Made by a program: the position numbers and the translations under genes. 45,446 nucleotides of DNA. Origin: Halieaceae bacterium. GTDB lineage: Bacteria; Pseudomonadota; Gammaproteobacteria; Pseudomonadales; Halieaceae. Each line of letters starts with the position of its first letter. The stretch's first letter is position 1. Shown here in pieces: positions 33,495-40,898 of the stretch. Location: assembly GCA_026710905.1 (NCBI GenBank), contig JAPOQD010000167.1, forward strand, positions 1-45,446, given 5' to 3'. A model generated the notes under the pieces. The model ran no database searches. It saw nothing but the letters and a program-made list of their open reading frames with translations, and was not told the origin of the DNA.

Positions 33495-34598
33495 GTGACC
33501 ACAAGACTCCTGATCCCTTCCACCTTGCTGGCGGCATTGACAGTGACCAGCCTGCTTTCGGGTTGCCAGTCCGCGTTTGGTCCGCAGGCCCTTGCACGCA
33601 CCCATCCCGCCTATAATGCCGCCATCAGCGCCTCGGTGAATGAGCAGATGCTGCAGAATCTGGTGCGCTTGCGCTACCGCGACGTAGCCTTGTTCCTGGA
33701 AATAGGCAGCGTGACGGCCAGTCTTTCCCTGGGTGCCAATATCGGCGCCAGCGCCTCGGTGGAGATTGGCGGCAGCGATTCTCTTAGCCCGGCCGCGGGA
33801 ATCGTCTATTCGGACAACCCGACCATCTCGTATGCGCCCCTGCGCGGCGAAGATCTGCTGAAGAGTATTCTCAGCCCCCTGCAACTTGAGTCCATCCTGG
33901 TGTTAACCCAGTCAGGCTGGAGCATCGACCGCGTATTCGGGCTTTGTTTCGAAAGAATCAACAATCTATACAATGCGCCAACCGCCTCCGGACCGACGCC
34001 AGAGACCGCACCCGACTACCAGCAATTTAATCGTCTTTTGCACTTGCTGCGCAATCTACAGAGCCGGCGGCTGATAGAGATCGGGGCGCAGCAGAACGGC
34101 GAGGACTCCGAAATCGTCGTACAATTGACTGCCAGCGACAAAGACCTCGCACATGAAATCGGACAAGTCTATGACCTGCTGCAACTGGACCGCTCCTCCA
34201 GCAGATTCAAACTCAATACGGACTTTCTGGAGGTGGCGGGCAGCCAGTGGACCGTACGCACACGCTCCATCTCCAGCCTGCTGTATTACCTGTCCCAGAA
34301 CGTCGAGGCGCCTGGCGCACATCGGTCCGCCGGGCTGGTGACGGTCACTACGGCGGAACACGGCGGCGCCTTCGATTGGAGCGACACGCCCGCGGGCAAT
34401 CTGTTCAAGGTCCGTTCCGGCAGCGAACGGGCCGAAGATGCTTACATCGCCACCTATTACCGGGGGCATTGGTTCTGGATCGAAGATTCCGACCTGCAGT
34501 CCAAGTCCACCTTCATGCTGCTGCGACAACTGTTTGACCTGCAGGCCGGACAGAGCACATTTCAGGGGCCGACCCTGACTCTGCCGGTTGGTCGATGA
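33495..34598 (+). CDS. Predicted lipoprotein of unknown function
   Basis: I do not recognise a named family for this 367-residue protein. A signal peptide ends in a lipobox (LLSGC, Cys near 24), so it should be lipid-anchored in the envelope; the residue after Cys is Gln, compatible with outer-membrane sorting. A small-residue stretch follows (SVTASLSLGANIGASASVEIGG), then a mostly alpha/mixed region with LQLESILVLTQSGWSIDRVFGLCFERINNLYNA, a long acidic/hydrophobic middle, and YRGHWFWIEDSDLQSKSTFMLLRQLFDL near the end. Start is GTG 33495 without a strong ribosome site. It has no functional partner nearby. Coding is supported by length and the lipobox. Confidence 0.75.
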   Translation: MTTRLLIPSTLLAALTVTSLLSGCQSAFGPQALARTHPAYNAAISASVNEQMLQNLVRLRYRDVALFLEIGSVTASLSLGANIGASASVEIGGSDSLSPAAGIVYSDNPTISYAPLRGEDLLKSILSPLQLESILVLTQSGWSIDRVFGLCFERINNLYNAPTASGPTPETAPDYQQFNRLLHLLRNLQSRRLIEIGAQQNGEDSEIVVQLTASDKDLAHEIGQVYDLLQLDRSSSRFKLNTDFLEVAGSQWTVRTRSISSLLYYLSQNVEAPGAHRSAGLVTVTTAEHGGAFDWSDTPAGNLFKVRSGSERAEDAYIATYYRGHWFWIEDSDLQSKSTFMLLRQLFDLQAGQSTFQGPTLTLPVGR

Positions 34599-34906
34599 TT
34601 GGGCGGGCAGCAGCAGTGTCATCAGCCGCCGAGATCGAATAAGCCGGGCTTTCCCCGTTCGCGCCTAAAGTGTGGTATGCAAATCCACCAGCACCGCTGA
34701 GCTATCGGTCAGCCGCTGTGTAACGATCAATGCACTTGGGCAGTTGGCCCACCAGGTGGGATGGTGTCCCGCTTGGCGTACATCGCCCGCAATGTGGTGT
34801 TTGCTGACGGCGTAGGCCCTTGTCCTCCTGGTCAGGCCGCATCAGGCACGCGATGTCAGTCCCACTACTGTGGGAGCGCAATACGTACTACAACGTCTTG
34901 CGTCTG
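34599..34906. other. Gene-free region with vapB relic before the RIT element
   Basis: These 308 bases hold no intact gene. They include the vapBC-derived relic at about 34690-34840 and a CCCAC-TACT-GTGGG hairpin at 34861-34874, then run into the palindrome and left end of the RIT element. Confidence 0.5.
34690..34840 (-). pseudogene. Decayed partial copy of the vapBC locus
   Basis: 34809-34836 is identical over 28 bases to vapB codons at 32310-32337 and on the minus strand reads LTRRTRAYA before a 2-base deletion shifts the frame. Next to it, 34690-34784 resembles the region downstream of vapC (31569-31660). The order matches the intact locus, but the roughly 700 bases with vapC and most of vapB are missing. 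It is therefore a deletion relic of a second, related vapBC module. Confidence 0.65.
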
Positions 34907-34938
34907 TGTTCATTATGCCGCGCGCGGCATAATGAACA
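34907..34938. repeat. 32-bp perfect palindrome beside the RIT left end
   Basis: The arms TGTTCATTATGCCGCG and CGCGGCATAATGAACA abut without a loop. Its core repeats the ATTATGCCGCG motif of the RIT ends, in both orientations, and its last three bases overlap the first bases of the left terminal repeat. It may be a target-site remnant or two fused element ends. Confidence 0.9.
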
Positions 34939-34968
34939 TTATGCCGACTCCCTTATTATGCCGCGTCA
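34936..34968 (+). repeat. RIT left terminal inverted repeat
   Basis: This 33-base sequence starts ACATTATGCCGACTCCC and ends ATTATGCCGCGTCA. It is perfectly inverted at 38277-38309. It contains two direct copies of ATTATGCCG 17 bases apart (34938 and 34955). Confidence 0.92.
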
Positions 34969-34997
34969 TTGAAGTTGGCTCTCAATTAGCCTTGTAT
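34969..34997 (+). promoter_or_regulatory. Candidate promoter of the RIT recombinase operon
   Basis: TTGAAG at 34969-34974 and TTGTAT at 34992-34997 are 17 bases apart. The site is between the outer repeat and the inner inverted copy, so recombinases bound at the end would cover it. The match to consensus is modest. Confidence 0.3.
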
Positions 34998-35030
34998 TAT
35001 CAGCGACTTATCTTCTCCCATCGATATTTT

Positions 35031-35052
35031 GACGCGGCATAATCCAGAGGCT
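35031..35052 (-). repeat. RIT left inner inverted repeat
   Basis: GACGCGGCATAATC plus CAGAGGCT is the reverse of the end motif ATTATGCCGCGTC. It is inverted at 38215-38236 with one mismatch in 22. With the outer repeat it makes a palindromic pair across a 61-base spacer. Confidence 0.85.
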
Positions 35053-35105
35053 GGAAACATGGCATGGTTAGCCTATCCCGGAAGGTACCGGGGAAGGAGG
35101 CTACC

Positions 35106-36314
35106 ATGGTCAATTTATCTACCGTACGATGCTCCGGTCCACTGTTGGACCACTTTGAGGAGCTCGGGCGCGAGTTGCTCGCGCTCGGTTATACGCCACT
35201 CTCGGCAAGAAATGTTCTGCGCGTCGCTGCACACCTGAGCCGATGGCTTGAGTCCCACAGGCTCTCGCTGGAGGATCTAACTCACAAGCATATCGCCGCG
35301 TTTTTCCGGGCCCGTCGTCGAGCCCGCTACACCCAATTCCTCACGCCTAACGCGCTGAAACCGGTTCTACGGTATCTGGTATCCACCGGGACCACGACAC
35401 GATTGGAGCTGATCGCTACGCCGGCAGGTCCGCTGGAACGGTTGTTGTGTGATTACGCCCACTACCTTCAGACAGAGCGCGCACTGACACCCGGCGCTGT
35501 CCGCCAGTATCGTGATACTGCGCAGTGTTTTTTAGAGACTCGCTTCGGATCAGACTCACTGCAACTCGGCGAACTGAGTCCAGAGGATGTCATTCACTTC
35601 GTGTTGAGCCTGTCGCACCGTTACAGCATCGGTAGCAGTAAGCTGAAGGTGACGGCGCTGCGTTCGTTCCTGCGCTACCTCTATCTCAACGGCCTTGTTG
35701 CCGTGGACCTCAGGGGTGCGGTTCCTTCGGTGGCCGGATGGCGCATGGCGGGGCTTCCAAGGGGGCTGGATGAGGCGGAGGTGCAGCGTCTGCTGCGCAA
35801 CTGTGACCGGCGCACGCGGTCAGGTCGCCGCCACTATGCACTGTTGCTATTGATGGTGCGCCTGGGACTGCGTCGCTGCGAGGTTGCGGCACTCACGCTG
35901 GATGATATTGACTGGCGTCGTGGGGAGATCACCGTCCGGGGCAAAGGTCGCGAGGAACCCCTGCCCCTGCCACCCGATGTCGGTGAAGCGCTCATGCGCT
36001 ACCTGCAGACGTTGCAGTCTCACCCGCGGGATCAACGCCACGTTTTCCCCCGCAGCTGTGCCCCGCGTGGCCCGATCAATAGCGGCGGCATCGGCGCCAT
36101 CGTTTGCAAACTGCTTCTCCAGGCCGGGATCCACCCGCCACACAGCCACCGCCTGCGACACACCGCAGCCACGCAGATGTTGCGTCAGGGCGCTTCATTG
36201 GACCAGATTGCGCAGGTTCTGCGCCACCGCAGCCACGACACCACTGCGATCTATGCCAAAGTCGACCGCCAAGCTTTGCAGGCCGTGGTGCAGCCCTGGC
36301 CAGGGGGTGTGTGA
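35106..36314 (+). CDS. RIT tyrosine recombinase, first of three
   Basis: A 402-residue tyrosine site-specific recombinase (phage integrase family), first of the trio. An N-terminal SAM-like core-binding region (LERLLCDYAHYLQTERALTPGAVRQYRDTA) precedes the catalytic domain: Arg in LGLRRCEVAAL (about 255), Lys in VRGKGREEP, HRLRHTAATQ (His/Arg), HRSHDTTAIYAKV with His and the nucleophile Tyr near 383. I place the start at ATG 35106 because AAGGAGG lies five bases upstream (35094-35100); an upstream ATG 35064 lacks one. Its TGA overlaps the next ATG by one base. It would act with its two partners on the element ends. Confidence 0.92.
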   Translation: MVNLSTVRCSGPLLDHFEELGRELLALGYTPLSARNVLRVAAHLSRWLESHRLSLEDLTHKHIAAFFRARRRARYTQFLTPNALKPVLRYLVSTGTTTRLELIATPAGPLERLLCDYAHYLQTERALTPGAVRQYRDTAQCFLETRFGSDSLQLGELSPEDVIHFVLSLSHRYSIGSSKLKVTALRSFLRYLYLNGLVAVDLRGAVPSVAGWRMAGLPRGLDEAEVQRLLRNCDRRTRSGRRHYALLLLMVRLGLRRCEVAALTLDDIDWRRGEITVRGKGREEPLPLPPDVGEALMRYLQTLQSHPRDQRHVFPRSCAPRGPINSGGIGAIVCKLLLQAGIHPPHSHRLRHTAATQMLRQGASLDQIAQVLRHRSHDTTAIYAKVDRQALQAVVQPWPGGV

Positions 36315-37237
36315 TGAGTACGCTAAGTCAGCAAGTGAACGAGTATTTGCGGGTGCGCCGTGCACTTGGTTACAAGCTGGAACGCGAGGGCCGCTTGCTT
36401 GCAGACTTCGTCGCATTCCTCGACCGTCAGGGAGTGAGTCATATTACAGCAGACCTGGCGCTGCACTGGGCGACGCTACCGGCCAGCGCCACGACTCGGT
36501 GGTGGGCCCTTCGCTTATCCACCGTACGCCGCTTCGCTGAATACCTTCGTGCCTTCGATGCGCAGACTGAGACGCCACCCAGCGACCTTTTACCCCACGT
36601 CAAGCCCCGCAGGTTAGCGCCCTACGTGTATACCGATGATGAGGTGCTTACACTTATGGCGGCGACGCACACGCTGCGGGGTTTGAAAGCCCATACCTAT
36701 GCGACCCTGTTTGGTCTGCTCGCATCCACCGGAATGCGGGTGGGGGAGGTCTTGGCACTTGATCGCTCGGACATTGACTGGCAGCAAGGCGTCCTGGTGG
36801 TGCGGCACAGCAAGTTTGGTAAATCCCGCGAAGTCCCGGTGCATCCGACCACCGTACAGGCGCTACAGGCTTATAGCCAAGCGCGGGACCACGGCCTGCC
36901 CCGGATAAGCAGCCCAGCCTTCCTGGTATCCCTGGCCGGGACACGATTGCACTACAAGAATGTCCACCGTGGCTTCCTGCACCTGCTGCGCCAGGCCGGG
37001 ATGGCTGACAGGCAACCCCGCAGACCTCGCCTCCACGACCTGCGGCACACCTTTGCCACCCAGACGTTGAGTCGCTGGTATCGGGAAGGTATGGATGTGC
37101 AGGCCTGCCTGCCGATGTTGTCCACTTATCTCGGCCATGTTTGTCCAAGCCACACGTACTGGTACCTCACGGCCACGCCGGACCTGTTGAAGGTGGCATC
37201 CGGGCACTTTGAACAATCATTGGGAGAACTGCCATGA
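36314..37237 (+). CDS. RIT tyrosine recombinase, second of three
   Basis: A 307-residue tyrosine recombinase. Its N-terminal part (SQQVNEYLRVRRALGYKLEREGRLLADFVAFLDRQG) is the core-binding domain. Catalytic residues are Arg in STGMRVGEVLAL, Lys in HSKFGKSREVPV, HDLRHTFATQTL, and YLGHVCPSHTYWYL, where Tyr is the nucleophile. ATG 36314 shares one base with the previous stop, and ATGA overlaps link it to the third gene, so all three are translationally coupled. A longer reading from 36104 lies inside the first gene in another frame and is rejected. The middle recombinase is normally the most conserved of a RIT trio. Confidence 0.92.
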   Translation: MSTLSQQVNEYLRVRRALGYKLEREGRLLADFVAFLDRQGVSHITADLALHWATLPASATTRWWALRLSTVRRFAEYLRAFDAQTETPPSDLLPHVKPRRLAPYVYTDDEVLTLMAATHTLRGLKAHTYATLFGLLASTGMRVGEVLALDRSDIDWQQGVLVVRHSKFGKSREVPVHPTTVQALQAYSQARDHGLPRISSPAFLVSLAGTRLHYKNVHRGFLHLLRQAGMADRQPRRPRLHDLRHTFATQTLSRWYREGMDVQACLPMLSTYLGHVCPSHTYWYLTATPDLLKVASGHFEQSLGELP

Positions 37238-38223
37238 CACCCCTCGCTCCCCTGCTCGAAGCGTTCTTCACGGACCGGCTGCTGCGCCAGCGGCGTGTCA
37301 GCCCCCATACCGTAGCCGCGTATCGGGACACCTTCCGATTGCTGCTGCGCTTTGCACAGGCGCATCTGGCCCTCTCTCCGGCGAACCTGCAACTGAGCCA
37401 CCTCGATGCCTCCTTGATTAGTGCCTTCCTCGATCACTTGGAAACGGAACGGAAGAACAGCGCAAGGGCGCGCAATGCCCGCCTCGCAGCTATCCGATCC
37501 TTCTTCCAGTACCTGGCCTTTGAGGAGCCGGCCTACAGCGCCATGATCCAGCGGGTGCTGGCCATCCCTCAAAAGCGCTTCGAGCGTCCGCTGGTCTGCT
37601 TCCTGACACACGATGAGCTTATGGCCCTGCTGGCGGCGCCAGACCAGCACACATGGTTGGGCCGGCGAGACCATGCCCTGCTGCTCCTCGCCGTGCAGAC
37701 CGGATTGCGCGTCTCGGAACTGACCGCATTGCGCCGCAACAGCGTCGTGTTGGACCGCGGGGCTCATGTACGCTGCCACGGCAAGGGCCGCAAGGAGCGG
37801 TGTACGCCGTTGAGCCATCAGGTGGTACGGGTCATGCGAGCCTGGCTTCGTGAAAGCAACAGCGCTCCCTCCGACCCGTTGTTCCCGAGCTTGCGTGGTG
37901 GCGCACCCAGCCGGGATGCAGTGGAGCGGCTGGTGGCGAAGTACGCAGCTCTCGCGGGCGACAACTGCCCGTCTCTCAAAAGCAAGCGGGTGACGCCTCA
38001 TGTGCTGAGGCACACCACGGCCATCCAGTTGCTGCAGGCCGGTGTGGAGCGCTCTGTGATTGCGCTCTGGCTCGGCCACGAACAAATTGAGACGACACAG
38101 ATGTATCTGGATGCGGACCTGGCCATGAAGGAGCAGGCGCTCGCCAAAACCGCTCCACCATCCGTAACGCTAACGCGCTATAAACCACCGGATGCGCTAC
38201 TTGCCTTTCTGGAGAGCCTCTAG
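37234..38223 (+). CDS. RIT tyrosine recombinase, third of three
   Basis: A 329-residue tyrosine recombinase. The N-terminal LLEAFFTDRLLRQRRVSPHTVAAYRDTFRLLLRF is a standard core-binding start. The catalytic set is complete: QTGLRVSELTAL (Arg), CHGKGRKERCTPL (Lys), HVLRHTTAIQLL (His/Arg), WLGHEQIETTQMYLDAD (His and Tyr). A C-terminal tail (LTRYKPPDALLAFLESL) is typical of the third RIT protein. It overlaps the second gene by ATGA. Its stop codon lies inside the right inner repeat, so gene and element end are fused and cannot vary independently. Confidence 0.92.
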   Translation: MTPLAPLLEAFFTDRLLRQRRVSPHTVAAYRDTFRLLLRFAQAHLALSPANLQLSHLDASLISAFLDHLETERKNSARARNARLAAIRSFFQYLAFEEPAYSAMIQRVLAIPQKRFERPLVCFLTHDELMALLAAPDQHTWLGRRDHALLLLAVQTGLRVSELTALRRNSVVLDRGAHVRCHGKGRKERCTPLSHQVVRVMRAWLRESNSAPSDPLFPSLRGGAPSRDAVERLVAKYAALAGDNCPSLKSKRVTPHVLRHTTAIQLLQAGVERSVIALWLGHEQIETTQMYLDADLAMKEQALAKTAPPSVTLTRYKPPDALLAFLESL

Positions 38224-38236
38224 ATTATGCCGCGTC
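38215..38236 (+). repeat. RIT right inner inverted repeat
   Basis: AGCCTCTAGATTATGCCGCG followed by TC is the inverse of 35031-35052 with one mismatch. The TAG at 38221-38223 is the stop codon of the third recombinase. It pairs with the outer right repeat across a 40-base spacer. Confidence 0.85.
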
Positions 38237-38276
38237 GTACAAGCGCCATGCCTTCTCATTACTGCATCTGGTGTGG

Positions 38277-38309
38277 TGACGCGGCATAATAAGGGAGTCG
38301 GCATAATGT
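38277..38309 (-). repeat. RIT right terminal inverted repeat
   Basis: This is the exact reverse complement of 34936-34968, starting TGACGCGGCATAATAAGGGA and ending CGGCATAATGT. It marks the right boundary of the element. Confidence 0.92.
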
Positions 38310-38317
38310 CGCTACCA

Positions 38318-38379
38318 TCACGGTATTGTGTCCCCATTTTTCAGCAATTAGCACTTTTCATTCAAAAGCAATACCGTGA
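38318..38379. repeat. 11-bp inverted repeat outside the RIT right end
   Basis: TCACGGTATTG at 38318-38328 is inverted as CAATACCGTGA at 38369-38379 with a 40-base loop. It begins nine bases beyond the element and lies just upstream of the methyltransferase gene. It could be an operator for that gene or debris from an earlier insertion. Confidence 0.6.
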
Positions 38380-38414
38380 AACTATCCGCAGCTTTTTACC
38401 AGGGAGAAATACGC

Positions 38415-39167
38415 ATGACATGCCGCTTGATGAACGTGTTGGTAATAGCAGTTTTTTGTCTTTCACCGCTCCGGGCAACGGCCGCCGAGTTGCCCAGGCT
38501 GGACCTGGACCACCCCTCTCGTACTGCCGAGGAAAAAGCCCGCGACCTCAATCGCAAACCTTTGGAAACCCTTGCATTTTTTGGAATACGCGAGGACATG
38601 CGCGTAATCGAACTGTTTCCCGGAGGTGGCTGGTATACCAAGTTGCTCGGCCCTTATCTGGAGGAACAGGGGCAACTCCATATCGCTCTTGGAGCCGGCC
38701 GGCTGGCAGGGCAGTTGCAGGAGTTTGGTCTCGGCAAGGTCAATCCCACCGGAAAAATCAAGGGCTTTGTCAAATCCGACTCACCCGGTTATATCTACGC
38801 GGTTGAGGATATCGATCTCGTGGAGCGCAATGTCGATATGGTGTTGACCTTCCGCAATGCCCACAACCTCAACAGTGAAGCCAGGATGGTGTTGAACAGG
38901 GCCGTTTTCGAGGCGTTGAAGCCCGGTGGAATCTACGGTGTGATCGACCACACCAAGCGCCATATGGAGAAATTTAACGCTACCACCTGGCGGCGGATTG
39001 ATCCGGTGCTCGTTATCAAGGAAGCGGTTGCTGCCGGCTTCGAGTTTGTTGATTACACGACGATTCACGCCCGGCCAGAGGACAATCTGCAGCACGACTC
39101 CCGCCATGAATCACTGCCCAATGAATCTGACCGTTTTACCCTGAAGTTTCGCAAGCCTGTGCAGTAA
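38415..39167 (+). CDS. Exported class I SAM-dependent methyltransferase-like protein (COG4798 type)
   Basis: A 250-residue protein with a signal peptide (MNVLVIAVFCLSPLRATAAE) followed by a Rossmann-like methyltransferase fold: motif I is RVIELFPGGGWYTKLLGPYL, and VDMVLTFRNAHNL and FEALKPGGIYGVIDH are later motifs. It matches the predicted methyltransferases of COG4798, an odd family because SAM is not expected in the periplasm; its real substrate is unknown. ATG 38415 is preceded by AGGGAGA (38401-38407), so it is preferred over GTG 38376. It lies only 105 bases past the RIT right end, so its upstream control region may have been replaced by the insertion. The carboxylase genes follow 29 bases later. 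Confidence 0.85.
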   Translation: MTCRLMNVLVIAVFCLSPLRATAAELPRLDLDHPSRTAEEKARDLNRKPLETLAFFGIREDMRVIELFPGGGWYTKLLGPYLEEQGQLHIALGAGRLAGQLQEFGLGKVNPTGKIKGFVKSDSPGYIYAVEDIDLVERNVDMVLTFRNAHNLNSEARMVLNRAVFEALKPGGIYGVIDHTKRHMEKFNATTWRRIDPVLVIKEAVAAGFEFVDYTTIHARPEDNLQHDSRHESLPNESDRFTLKFRKPVQ

Positions 39168-39196
39168 AACACATCCACCTTGCAGAGGAGTAACCA

Positions 39197-40825
39197 ATGC
39201 CTGTACTGGAATCCAGACTAGATACCAGGTCAGCGGTATTTCAGAAAAACATGGCCGAAATGGCCGACATGCTGAACACCATTGATAGTTTTCTGAAACA
39301 GGCGGCGGCGGGGGATGAAAAAGCGGTGGCGCGCCTGCGTTCAAGAGAAAAAATGCCTATCCGCGAACGCATAGCCCATGTACTGGATCGCGATTCACCC
39401 TTTCTTGAAATCAGCCCCCTGGCCGCGTGGAGGTCACCCTTTGCAATAGGGTCCGGTTTCGTCATGGGCATCGGCGTCATCGAGGGCATTGAATGTGTAA
39501 TTCTTGGACACGATCCGTCGGTTCGCGCCGGGGCATTCAATCCATTCAATGCCAAGAAGTTGATGCGTGGACTGGAAATCGCGCGGGTCAATCGTCTCCC
39601 CTACGTACAATTTGTTGAATCCGCCGGCGCGGACCTGCGCGGAGAAGCCGGCGAAGACCCGGAAGCCGCCATCCAGCGTGAAATTGAGCATTTCGCCGAA
39701 AGCGGCAGATGGTTTTACGAAATAACTGAACTGTCAAAAATGCGCATTCCAACCATCTCCGTGGTATTCGGCGCATCCACCGCCGGCGGGGCATACCAGC
39801 CGGGCATGAGTGACTACAACATATTCATTAAAAATCAGTCCAAAGTATTCCTCGGCGGAGTAGCGCTGACAAAAATGGCCACGGGCGAAGACGCCAATGA
39901 GGAAGACCTGGGCGGCGCCGATATGCATACCACTATCTCCGGCCTGGGCGACTACCTCGCTCAGAATGAATTGGATGGTATTCGAATGTGCCGGGAAGTG
40001 ATGCGGCACCTCAACTGGAGAAAACTCGGGCCCGCCCCGAATCCTGAATTCGAAGAGCCGGTGCATGATCCTGAAGATCTGCTCGGCCTGGTTTCTGCGG
40101 ATCTGAAATCGCCGTTCGATGTGCGGGAAGTAATCAGCCGCATCAGCGACGGGTCCTGGTTCGAGGAATTCAAACCCTTATATGGCCCAACGCTGGTTTG
40201 TGGATGGGCAACGATCCACGGGTACCCCGTCGGCATTCTCGGCAACAACGGCGCCCTGTTCTCCGAGTCTTCGGAGAAGGCTACTCAGTTCATCCAGCTC
40301 TGCAATCAGATTGATGTCCCGATATTGTTTTTGCAAAACATCACCGGTTTTATCGTCGGTACCGAATTCGAGCAAGGTGGTATCACCAAGAACGGCTCCA
40401 AAATGATCAATGCGGTATCCAATTCCACGGTGCCGCATATCACCGTGATTCTCGCGGCATCCTACGGAGCAGGAAACTACGCCATGGGCGGCCGGGCGTT
40501 TGGGCCCAGGTTCACCTACATCTGGCCATTGGCGAAGATTGCGGTCATGGGCCCAAAACAAATGGCTGGCGTCATGAGCATCGTGGGCCGGGCCGCTGCA
40601 GAGAGGCGTGGTGTTACATTTGACGAAAAGGCGGATGCTGAGCGCGCGGCAGTGGCGGAGTACTGGGCGGAAGAACGTTCCAAGGGGCTGTATGCCAGTT
40701 CGCGGGTTTCCGACGATGGCATCATTGATCCCCGCGACACCAGAACGGTTATCGCCATTTCCTTATCCGCTGCCTACAACAATAAAGTGGAAGGCACCAG
40801 GGAGTTCGGCACATGGCGTATGTAA
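39197..40825 (+). CDS. Acyl-CoA carboxylase beta (carboxyltransferase) subunit
   Basis: A 542-residue carboxyltransferase that moves CO2 from carboxybiotin to an acyl-CoA. Two crotonase-like halves are visible: VESAGADLRGEAGEDPEAA and FGASTAGGAYQPGMSDYNIF form one oxyanion region, FLQNITGFIVGTEFEQGGITKNGSKM and SYGAGNYAMGGRAFGPRF the other. The general layout is that of methylcrotonyl- and geranyl-CoA carboxylase beta subunits, but key words differ (DLGGADMHTTISGLGDYLAQ instead of the usual MCC form), so I do not assign the substrate. AGAGGAG precedes ATG 39197. It is followed by the biotin carboxylase subunit, but without the hydratase and acyl-CoA dehydrogenase genes of the leucine or isoprenoid clusters. 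Confidence 0.9.
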   Translation: MPVLESRLDTRSAVFQKNMAEMADMLNTIDSFLKQAAAGDEKAVARLRSREKMPIRERIAHVLDRDSPFLEISPLAAWRSPFAIGSGFVMGIGVIEGIECVILGHDPSVRAGAFNPFNAKKLMRGLEIARVNRLPYVQFVESAGADLRGEAGEDPEAAIQREIEHFAESGRWFYEITELSKMRIPTISVVFGASTAGGAYQPGMSDYNIFIKNQSKVFLGGVALTKMATGEDANEEDLGGADMHTTISGLGDYLAQNELDGIRMCREVMRHLNWRKLGPAPNPEFEEPVHDPEDLLGLVSADLKSPFDVREVISRISDGSWFEEFKPLYGPTLVCGWATIHGYPVGILGNNGALFSESSEKATQFIQLCNQIDVPILFLQNITGFIVGTEFEQGGITKNGSKMINAVSNSTVPHITVILAASYGAGNYAMGGRAFGPRFTYIWPLAKIAVMGPKQMAGVMSIVGRAAAERRGVTFDEKADAERAAVAEYWAEERSKGLYASSRVSDDGIIDPRDTRTVIAISLSAAYNNKVEGTREFGTWRM

Positions 40826-40898
40826 AACAAGCTGCGGGGAAAACCGCGCAATCCGCCAAGGCGCAGGGGTGGAACGAACAAAGTACCGGCGCAAGACT

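Larger units (their letters stand above)
34936..38309 (+). mobile_element. RIT element (recombinase in trio), complete
   Basis: This 3374-bp unit carries three consecutive, overlapping tyrosine recombinase genes between 33-bp perfect inverted repeats (34936-34968 and 38277-38309). It fits the published description of RIT elements: three different tyrosine recombinases always in the same order and bounded by inverted repeats. All three genes are full length with complete catalytic residues, and both ends are intact, so it may be active. No cargo gene is present. No target duplication is obvious. Boundaries are set by the outer limits of the inverted repeats; the true cut could lie a few bases away. 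Confidence 0.88.

Noticed and set aside
36104..36313. Upstream extension of the second RIT recombinase
   Set aside because: It overlaps the catalytic end of the first recombinase in another frame; the ATG at 36314 with a one-base overlap gives the normal family N-terminus.
40608..40898. Upstream extension of the biotin carboxylase subunit
   Set aside because: The extra 97 residues overlap the beta-subunit gene in another frame and do not resemble the family; IRKLLIANRGEIA starts right after ATG 40899.
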